Part shown: positions 58,508 through 64,000 of the stretch, piece by piece | Numbering within the stretch: the first letter of the stretch is position 1 | Layout: every line of letters starts with the position of its first letter | Assembly (NCBI RefSeq): GCF_013608025.1 | Contig: NZ_VDLV01000063.1 | Location: 26,176-90,175 of the forward strand | Length of the DNA: 64,000 bases | Direction: 5' to 3' | Source of the DNA: Pseudomonas brassicacearum subsp. neoaurantiaca | GTDB lineage: Bacteria; Pseudomonadota; Gammaproteobacteria; Pseudomonadales; Pseudomonadaceae | Notes under the pieces: model-generated | Databases searched by the model: none | The model's input: only the letters and a program-made list of their open reading frames with translations | What the model was told of the DNA's origin: nothing | Made by a program: the position numbers and the translations under genes

Positions 58508-59608
58508 TCAAGAGACAATGTCGAACGCGGTGCTGCCCAGTCGCTCGCCGTTGACCAGCACGTGCACCGCATGTCGGCCCTCATAGTGCCGGCGAGTGGT
58601 CAGCTCGCGAATGTGCTGGGAGCGGCTGATGTTGGCGGACCCCAGGGCGGGCAGGTCGAAGGTCTTGAGTTTGAACACCTTGGCCGACGTGCCGCCGGAC
58701 GCCTTCACGTAGTCGATGGCGTAATCGATCACCAGGCGCTGGTTCTCGGGACAGGTCGATTGGACTTTGAACGACAGCGTGACCTGCTCCCCCAGACGCA
58801 CCGCTACCGGCATCATTTGTAGATCCGATATTTCAACCTGTGCCTCGCCACCCGCGCCGATGACCGCCAAGGCCCGTCGATTGCCTTGCTTGATCAGGCT
58901 GCGCAGGGCATGCCGGGCGATCCATGCGGTGTGGCGGTCCTGTAGCGGCCAGCGCTCTATCCTGCCCAACACCCAGTCGGGATGCTGCTTGGTCACGTCA
59001 TTCAGGTGATTGGCGACGGATTTGCGCACGTACAGGCTGTCGTCGGCCTTGAGCGTTTCAAGGATCGCGGCGGCGAGTTCCGGGTTGGCCTGGATCGGCT
59101 CCAGGTGAAACGACCATGGCAAACGTGGGCGGCTGCCTTCGCTGGCGAGGCGGCGGACATGCTCGTTGTCGTCCAGCGCCCAGTCATGCATGACCGCGAG
59201 GGTGCGCGCCAGGTCATCGCGCAGAAAGTGCCGTACGGCGAACTCCGCTGAGCCGAATCGGGTGAAATATTTGAGCGCGTCCATCGACAGGTCGAACGCA
59301 TGTCGACCGTACGACGCCACGTAATGCGGCAGGAACATCCCGACGAACATGCTGTTCAGCCGCGGAGCCAAGGCCCGAAGGACCTCCAGTGAAGCTTCGT
59401 AATCCAGCGGCAGGACCGCATGCAGGCATTCGCTGACCCGCGCCATGCGCTGCATCACTGACAACTCGGCCAGCCCGTCGTTGGCCATGTCCAGGAACGC
59501 CTTGGCATCGAAGGCTGGGTACACCGCGCGCAGTTCGGTGGCGATGTGTGAAAGGCGGGCGGCATTGAAGATTTCCTTGAGCGCGGGGGAAGCGGTGGTG
59601 GTGCTCAT
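58508..59608 (-). CDS. AlkC-like DNA alkylation-repair glycosylase with Ig-like domain
   Basis: A 366-residue protein of the HEAT-like-repeat DNA glycosylase group. Residues ~1-255 hold the helical repeats (for example WALDDNEHVRRLASEGSRPR, LKADDSLYVRKSVANHLNDV). The C-terminal ~100 residues (ISDLQMMPVAVRLGEQVTLS to the end) form a beta-rich domain that fits the Ig-like fold of AlkC, and not AlkD. Such enzymes remove 3-methylcytosine or 3-methyladenine-type lesions without base flipping. I start at ATG 59608; the upstream TTG is unlikely. It stands alone and converges with the MHYT gene, 9 bp apart. Confidence 0.85.
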   Translation of the reverse strand: MSTTTASPALKEIFNAARLSHIATELRAVYPAFDAKAFLDMANDGLAELSVMQRMARVSECLHAVLPLDYEASLEVLRALAPRLNSMFVGMFLPHYVASYGRHAFDLSMDALKYFTRFGSAEFAVRHFLRDDLARTLAVMHDWALDDNEHVRRLASEGSRPRLPWSFHLEPIQANPELAAAILETLKADDSLYVRKSVANHLNDVTKQHPDWVLGRIERWPLQDRHTAWIARHALRSLIKQGNRRALAVIGAGGEAQVEISDLQMMPVAVRLGEQVTLSFKVQSTCPENQRLVIDYAIDYVKASGGTSAKVFKLKTFDLPALGSANISRSQHIRELTTRRHYEGRHAVHVLVNGERLGSTAFDIVS

Positions 59609-59670
59609 GAATGGTCCGTCCGGCGGGTGTTGGGCCAAGGCTCGTCACTATGCCATGCCAGACAAAACCT

Positions 59671-59827
59671 GTGGCGAGGGAGCTTGCTCCCGCTCGGCTC
59701 TGTAGGAGCTGGCGAAGCCTGCGATCTTTTGATCTTTCGCTCGAAACTCAAGTGTCTTGAGAAAGATCGCAGCCTCGCTTCGCTCAGCAGCTCCTACAGG
59801 CCCAGCGGGAGCAAGCTCCCTCGCCAC
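59671..59827. repeat. nested repeat: TGTAGGAGCTGGCG element inside a GTGGCGAGGGAGC REPIN
   Basis: Outer arms of 24 bp (59671-59694 and 59804-59827) begin GTGGCGAGGGAGC. Where the loop should be sits a complete inverted repeat of another family, TGTAGGAGCTG (59701-59711) and CAGCTCCTACA (59788-59798). It fills most of the 301-bp gap before the RcnB-like gene. Confidence 0.9.
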
Positions 59828-59909
59828 GGGGACACGGTGCATGGAAAGGGAATGATTCGCCGCCGCCGAAGTCCCAGACTCAGTACCTTGAATTAATTGG
59901 AGCTCTTCT

Positions 59910-60218
59910 ATGCGCAAACCAACCGTCATCGCCAGCCTGGTCCTGATCGCCGGCCTCGGAGCCTTTGGGCCTGTCGTTCAAGCCGTCGAGAAAACCGGCG
60001 ACGCCCTGGAGCATTCGCCGAGCAATGGCCGCCGGTTGGTGGAAAATGACCGGGTGCCGGCGGACTATCAGCGCGCGGACAGGGCCATGAAGGACTGGAA
60101 GCAGAAAAAACTCGAACAGCCGACAAATGAGCAGCAATGGGTTCAGATCGATGACAAGTACCTGCTGATCGAAACCGTGTCCGGCGCCATCGTCAAGATT
60201 GTCCCTGCGACACGCTAA
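59910..60218 (+). CDS. small exported RcnB-like protein
   Basis: A 102-residue protein with a signal peptide (MRKPTVIASLVLIAGLGAFG, cleaved near VVQA-VEK). The C-terminus, QQWVQIDDKYLLIETVSGAI, matches the short beta motif of the RcnB/YohN family (a periplasmic metal-homeostasis family). The middle is polar and basic. GGAGCTC lies about 8 bp before the ATG. It converges with the emfourin gene, 4 bp apart. A role in nickel or cobalt balance is known only for E. coli RcnB, so I do not extend it here. Confidence 0.75.
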   Translation: MRKPTVIASLVLIAGLGAFGPVVQAVEKTGDALEHSPSNGRRLVENDRVPADYQRADRAMKDWKQKKLEQPTNEQQWVQIDDKYLLIETVSGAIVKIVPATR

Positions 60219-60222
60219 AGCA

Positions 60223-60546
60223 TTAAAGCACTTCGCCTTTATCCCAAAGATGAACCAGCTCACCAGGTGCCCGATCCTCGGGCACCTGCAGCACCATCTC
60301 GTCGTCCTGGTCGTTGGCCCGGTAACGCACCTCGATCTGGAAATAACGCTGGTCGCCCCGGCCAGGCGCCGAGGAGGTAAGTGGCAGGCATCCTTCCAGC
60401 ACCGAGCAGATGCGTGTGCGCTGGTCGATGTCGCATTGGGCAAACTCGATTTCCCGGGGGCGCGTCAAGGCGTGGATCGCTGCCACGCCGCCCTGGCGTG
60501 ACAGTTTCACCACCGCTTTGTCGTCAAGGTCTGGAAGGGTTTTCAT
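60223..60546 (-). CDS. emfourin-type inhibitor of the adjacent M4 protease
   Basis: A 107-residue protein without signal peptide. It starts MKTLPDLDDKAVVKLSRQGG, then VAAIHALTRPREIEF and ends with QIEVRYRANDQDDEMVLQVP and a short tail. The beta-rich pattern and its place, directly after a protealysin-like protease gene with an ATGA overlap, match emfourin (M4in), the protein inhibitor of protealysin. I identify it mainly by context and general pattern. Coupled translation would keep inhibitor and protease in step in the cytoplasm. Confidence 0.78.
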   Translation of the reverse strand: MKTLPDLDDKAVVKLSRQGGVAAIHALTRPREIEFAQCDIDQRTRICSVLEGCLPLTSSAPGRGDQRYFQIEVRYRANDQDDEMVLQVPEDRAPGELVHLWDKGEVL

Positions 60547-61607
60547 CCGTTCTCCTCGTTCAGGTCGACGCCCACCTGTGCCCAGCCTTCCTGTACCGCC
60601 CTGACTTCCCGCTCGCCGAAGCGCTGGCGGGCATGCTCGACGGTCAGGCGGGCAAAGGCACTGAAGGAGGCGTCGTTGGCCAGTTGCCTGTCGCACAAGG
60701 TGTCATACCAGATTCGCCCGGCCTTTTCCCAGGCGAATCCGCCCAGCGCGGTTGCCACCAGATAAAAGGCCCGGTTGGGAATGCCGGAGTTGATGTGCAC
60801 GCCGCCGTTGTCTTCGCGGGTGATGACGAACTGGCGCATGTGCGCAGGCTGGGGGTCCTTGCCCAGCAGCGGGTCATCGTAGGCCGTGCCGGGGTTGGAC
60901 ATGCTGCGCAGGCCGTCGCCGTTGATCTTGTCAGTGAGCAGGTCGGCACCGATCAGCCAGTCGGCCTGCTCGACGGTCTGCCCCAATACGAATTGCTTGA
61001 CCAGCACGCCGAACACATCGGAAATCGACTCGTTCAATGCGCCGGACTGGTTGGCATAGATCAAGCCGGCTTCGCTTTCAGTGACGCCGTGGGCCAACTC
61101 GTGGGCCACCACGTCCAGGGAGCGGGTGAAGCGCTGGAAGATTTCACCGTCGCCGTCGCCAAATACCATTTGGGCGCCATTCCAGAAGGCGTTCTCGTAG
61201 CCTTGGCCGTAATGCACGCTGCCTACCAGGGCAAAGCCCTTGTTGTCGATGGAGTCACGCTCCAGCACTCTCCAGAAAAAATCATAGGTAGCGCCGAGGG
61301 CGTCGTACGCTTCGTCCACCGCCGGGTCGCCGCTGGCCGATTGACCTTCCAGGCGCACCGGTTGGCCCGGCAGCTCCATGGTGTTTTGCGCGTCGTGCAC
61401 GCTGCGCTGGGGATGACCAGCCTTGCCAGGCTTGGGCAGTTGCGCGGCTACGGGTGGATGGGTGGGTGGGCCAGGGTTGTGGCGTAGATTGTTCACATGG
61501 GTCAGGGTGCCGAGGGCGCTGGAGCGCTGCTGCTCGGAGCCATGGGCGATGATGCGGTTGAGGATATAAGGCGGGATGAAACCGTGGAGCGGGCGAGAGT
61601 CGATCAT
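60543..61607 (-). CDS. protealysin-like M4 family metallopeptidase
   Basis: A 354-residue zinc protease without a signal peptide. The short propeptide carries the protealysin motif HGFIPPYIL (usual P-P-Y/P-P-L). The catalytic motif is H169-E-L-A-H173 in VVAHELAHGV, with the third zinc ligand E193 in NESISDVFG. NGGVHINSGIPN holds the transition-state histidine. I chose ATG 61607 (AAGGA upstream); the longer frame is not coding. Its stop overlaps the inhibitor gene. Protealysin-like proteases lacking a signal peptide can act inside the cell or be released by unknown routes; the FKBP gene diverges from it. Confidence 0.92.
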   Translation of the reverse strand: MIDSRPLHGFIPPYILNRIIAHGSEQQRSSALGTLTHVNNLRHNPGPPTHPPVAAQLPKPGKAGHPQRSVHDAQNTMELPGQPVRLEGQSASGDPAVDEAYDALGATYDFFWRVLERDSIDNKGFALVGSVHYGQGYENAFWNGAQMVFGDGDGEIFQRFTRSLDVVAHELAHGVTESEAGLIYANQSGALNESISDVFGVLVKQFVLGQTVEQADWLIGADLLTDKINGDGLRSMSNPGTAYDDPLLGKDPQPAHMRQFVITREDNGGVHINSGIPNRAFYLVATALGGFAWEKAGRIWYDTLCDRQLANDASFSAFARLTVEHARQRFGEREVRAVQEGWAQVGVDLNEENG

Positions 61608-61746
61608 CAGAAAATCCTTATCTGAAATGCAGGGTCGATACCCATGTGAACCGAAGTGGCCGTTGCGGTTCCCTTTACCGCAAAAGGTTGCCTGTCGCGC
61701 AGATTTCTGCGAAAACCCCGCGCCTGGATCACACGGGAAAGAAGCC

Positions 61747-62088
61747 ATGTTTGAAGAGCTGCAAATCATCGACCTGGAAGAGGGCGACGGTAAAAGCGTA
61801 GTCAAAGGCGCGCTGATTACCACCCAATATCGCGGCACCCTCGAAGACGGTACGGAGTTCGATTCATCGTACAGCCGCGGCAAGCCGTTCCAATGCGTGA
61901 TCGGCACGGGCCGTGTCATCAAGGGCTGGGACCTCGGACTCATGGGCATGAAGGTTGGCGGCAAGCGCAAATTGTTGGTGCCGGCCCACCTGGCCTACGG
62001 CGAAAGGTCCATGGGCGCCCACATCAAGCCCAACGCCGATCTCATTTTTGAAATCGAGTTGCTGGAAGTCCTGACGCGGGACGATTGA
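61747..62088 (+). CDS. FKBP-type peptidyl-prolyl cis-trans isomerase
   Basis: A 113-residue single-domain isomerase that speeds proline isomerisation in folding. The FKBP core reads VKGALITTQYRGTLEDGTEF, GKPFQCVIGTGRVIKGWDLG, MKVGGKRKLLVPAHLAYGER and ends FEIELLEVL. The active-site pocket residues Tyr, Asp-Phe, Trp and Tyr are present (Tyr28, Asp38, Phe38-39 region, Trp61, Tyr84 by rough count). There is no signal peptide, so it is cytoplasmic. ATG 61747 is the sensible start; upstream the open frame overlaps the divergent protease gene. It converges with the P450 gene, 15 bp apart. Confidence 0.94.
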   Translation: MFEELQIIDLEEGDGKSVVKGALITTQYRGTLEDGTEFDSSYSRGKPFQCVIGTGRVIKGWDLGLMGMKVGGKRKLLVPAHLAYGERSMGAHIKPNADLIFEIELLEVLTRDD

Positions 62089-62103
62089 TGGCGCTTTTAT
62101 TGA

Positions 62104-63222
62104 TTACCGATCGCTGAACAGCGGGATGCGTCCATTGGCGGAGGGGCGGTAGCGCCAGGACAACTGATTCAGGCCCGGGTGGCGTTCCAGAATGGCACCC
62201 AGCGTCGCGTGGGCGATGTTCAGCGCCAAGGCCTGGCCTGGGCATTCGTGGCGGCCGCTGCCAAAGCTGAAACTTCGCCGATTCGGGCGATCCAACAGCA
62301 GGACGTCCGGTTGCGGATTGAGTTGCGGGTCGCGGTTGGCCGAGGCCAGCAGCACCAGGACCCCATCGCCTTGCTGCAGGGTTCTGCCGAGTATTTCGCA
62401 GGGCGCGGCAACGAAGCGTCGGGTGTTCTGCACCGCGGGGTCGAAACGTTGGACTTCGGCCAGTAACGGGCTGATTTGGGTGGGGTCGTCGCGAAGCAGG
62501 TGATGTAGCGCGGGATCACGGATCAACGCCACCAACGCGTTGCCGATCAGGCCGGCCGTGGCTTCATGGGTTTGCGAAAGCAAGCCGATCAGGTTGGCGA
62601 TCCGACTGTCCGCATCACTGTCTTCGAAGCCCCGGCAGACGCCGTTCAACAACGAACTGTCCTGCGCGACGATCCGCTCCTGGAAAAGCCTCGCCAATTG
62701 TTCGCTGGCCCGGTGCGCAGCCTCCAGTTGCGGGGCTTGGCTCAGGGGTGACAGGCAGGCGACGAAATCACCTGTCAGCTCGCTGAGCAGGTGACTGTCC
62801 GTCGGATTGAAACCCAGCAGTTGCGCCACCACGCTGACGGGGCCGATGAATTGCGCCTGGTGTACGCCCTCGGCGCCATTCCTGAGCAAACGCGCCTTGA
62901 CCAACGCCTCGACCTGCCTGGGATCAATATCCTGCAACCTCGGCGCTATCGCCGCCCTCGGGCAGCGTTGTCGTTCACCTTCGTTCATCCGCATCAGGCG
63001 CCCGAATACCTTGCCCGCGGGCCCGTCTGCAATCGCCTTCGGCACCGGTTCGTGGGCGGGGCGCACATGGCAGTCGGGGTGATGCAAGACGGCGCACACG
63101 GCTTCGGCGCTGCTGGCTACCCAGAGGTTAAGGTGTGGGTCGAAGTGCAGTCCGCCGCTGGCGCGAAGGGTCGCGTAGTAAGGGTAGGGATCGGCGTGTG
63201 TCGCGGCGGTGATCGGGTCCAT
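62104..63222 (-). CDS. cytochrome P450
   Basis: A 372-residue soluble P450, somewhat shorter than the usual ~400. The haem ligand is C327 in FSFGSGRHECPGQALAL. The K-helix ExxR is E256-V-Q-R259. The I-helix reads LLSQTHEATAGLIG, where the acid E220 is kept but the following threonine, important for oxygen activation, is A221. The N-terminus DPITAATHADPYPYYATLR is complete. No ferredoxin or reductase gene is adjacent, so the redox partner is unknown. An ArsR regulator diverges from it and may control it. The substrate cannot be read from the sequence. Confidence 0.92.
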   Translation of the reverse strand: MDPITAATHADPYPYYATLRASGGLHFDPHLNLWVASSAEAVCAVLHHPDCHVRPAHEPVPKAIADGPAGKVFGRLMRMNEGERQRCPRAAIAPRLQDIDPRQVEALVKARLLRNGAEGVHQAQFIGPVSVVAQLLGFNPTDSHLLSELTGDFVACLSPLSQAPQLEAAHRASEQLARLFQERIVAQDSSLLNGVCRGFEDSDADSRIANLIGLLSQTHEATAGLIGNALVALIRDPALHHLLRDDPTQISPLLAEVQRFDPAVQNTRRFVAAPCEILGRTLQQGDGVLVLLASANRDPQLNPQPDVLLLDRPNRRSFSFGSGRHECPGQALALNIAHATLGAILERHPGLNQLSWRYRPSANGRIPLFSDR

Positions 63223-63303
63223 GATGGGCTGCCTCGTTCATGCGGGGAAAGTGCTGCTACTCTCTCCAATCGATGCATGGCTTGATTCGTCCGGGAGCGA
63301 AAT

Positions 63304-64000
63304 ATGAACGCAGAGCAACATGATGTGGGCGTGTCCCAGGTGGCCGCGGCCATTGCCGAACCGGCCCGGACCCGAATGCTCTGCGCGCTGATGGACGGCC
63401 ACGCCCGGACCAGCACGGAGCTGGCGAGCATCGCCGAGGTCAGCGCCTCCACCGCCAGCGCCCACTTGACGAAGCTCAAGGAATTGGCCCTGGTGCGCTT
63501 GCATGTGCAGGGTCGTCATCGCTATTACAGCCTCGCCGACAAACGTGTGGCCCAAGCACTTGAAGCGTTGATGGTGATTGGTCAGAACGCCGCGCCGACG
63601 TTCTCCCCGCGCACGCCGGATCGCTTGCAGTTTGCCCGCACTTGCTACGACCACATGGCCGGCACGCTGGCGGTGCGGTTGCATGATCGCTTGCTCGAAG
63701 CCGGGTGGCTGATCGATGTGGATGGACAGGGGTATCGGTTGAGTGAATCGGGTGAGGCGCTGTTCGAGAGCATGGGCGTTGATGTGCAGGCGTTGGCGGC
63801 TCAACGGCGCCGGTTCGCCTGCCCGTGCCTGGACTGGAGCATGCGTCGACCGCACCTGGGCGGTGCCTTGGGGGCGGCATTGCTGCAACTGGCGATCAAG
63901 CGCAAATGGGTGGTCCAGGACCTGGACAGCCGGGCGCTGGGGTTGACGGCCGGTGGTCGCCGGGAAATGGCAGGGCGGTTTGGGGTCAGTGCCGATATCG
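63304..64000 (+). CDS. ArsR-family transcriptional regulator (3' end cut by window edge)
   Basis: The frame runs from ATG 63304 (GGGAGCGAA upstream) without a stop to the window end, so about 232 residues are seen. The N-terminal winged helix (VAAAIAEPARTRMLCALMDG, TSTELASIAEVSASTASAHL, LHVQGRHRYYSLAD) is clearly ArsR-like. The classical metal motif CVCDL is absent, so the signal is probably not a metal. The long C-terminal part, with a Cys-Pro-Cys in RRFACPCLDWSMRR, resembles the larger ArsR group of Pseudomonas regulators with an added helical domain. It diverges from the P450 gene with 81 bp between them. Confidence 0.88.
   Translation, partial: MNAEQHDVGVSQVAAAIAEPARTRMLCALMDGHARTSTELASIAEVSASTASAHLTKLKELALVRLHVQGRHRYYSLADKRVAQALEALMVIGQNAAPTFSPRTPDRLQFARTCYDHMAGTLAVRLHDRLLEAGWLIDVDGQGYRLSESGEALFESMGVDVQALAAQRRRFACPCLDWSMRRPHLGGALGAALLQLAIKRKWVVQDLDSRALGLTAGGRREMAGRFGVSADI

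Overview
The window is chromosomal DNA from a Pseudomonas of the broad P. fluorescens group. The gene content (glsB, topB, the sph locus, the lexA2-imuA-imuB-dnaE2 cassette, sohB, cysI with its DUF934 partner, metH, cti, nfuA, cbtBA-cobE-cobM, aruH), the codon use, and many REP/REPIN-type inverted repeats (cores GTGGGAGCGAGC, GTGGCGAGGGAGC and TGTAGGAGCTGGCG) all point there. I saw no prophage, integrase, insertion-sequence transposase, rRNA, tRNA or CRISPR array. The left edge cuts the tail of an unidentified gene. The right edge cuts an ArsR-type regulator.

Layout. 1-5.6 kb: glutaminase B, small hypothetical genes, topoisomerase III, and a stand-alone receiver protein. A near-consensus LexA box lies between the last two. 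5.8-10.3 kb: an MHS-type transporter and a GMC oxidoreductase, with a divergent LysR regulator. 10.4-15.8 kb: a locus matching the sphingosine-response genes of P. aeruginosa (sphD-sphC-sphB, sphA, sphR). 15.9-23.3 kb: the most interesting block. A GntR/UTRA regulator with a perfect palindrome in front of it leads into an APS-reductase-like flavoprotein and ferredoxin pair. An ABC importer follows, whose binding protein carries a C-terminal NosL-like domain, then a HEAT-repeat protein and a DUF971 protein. I know of no assigned function for this combination. 23.6-29.3 kb: the SOS mutagenesis cassette lexA2-imuA-imuB-dnaE2 with its LexA2-type operator.

29.6-39.6 kb: a hybrid sensor kinase, small stress-type proteins, a LysR regulator, an SCP2 protein, a histidine phosphatase, SohB, ferredoxin-type sulfite reductase with DUF934, and a 37-residue membrane protein. 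39.7-46.6 kb: B12-dependent methionine synthase, the fatty-acid cis/trans isomerase Cti, and NfuA. 47-49.5 kb: a cobalamin riboswitch reads leftward into cbtB-cbtA-cobE-cobM, which fits the B12 need of MetH. 49.6-54.6 kb: a chemoreceptor with a FliA-like promoter, arginine:pyruvate transaminase AruH, and an RstA/RstB-like two-component system. 54.7-64 kb: DUF1345 membrane protein, nicotinamidase, an MHYT-GGDEF-EAL protein, an AlkC-like DNA glycosylase, a RcnB-like protein, a protealysin-like M4 protease with its emfourin-type inhibitor, an FKBP isomerase, a cytochrome P450 and the ArsR regulator.

Three themes link the genes. Sulfur and one-carbon metabolism is represented by cysI, metH, the cobalamin genes and possibly the AprAB-like block. 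DNA damage tolerance is represented by lexA2-imuAB-dnaE2, the AlkC-like glycosylase and perhaps topB through the LexA-like box. Repeat mobility is visible as about 18 REP-type sites, including one nested pair and one 136-bp tandem duplication. All assignments were made by reading the sequence and recalling families; no search was run.
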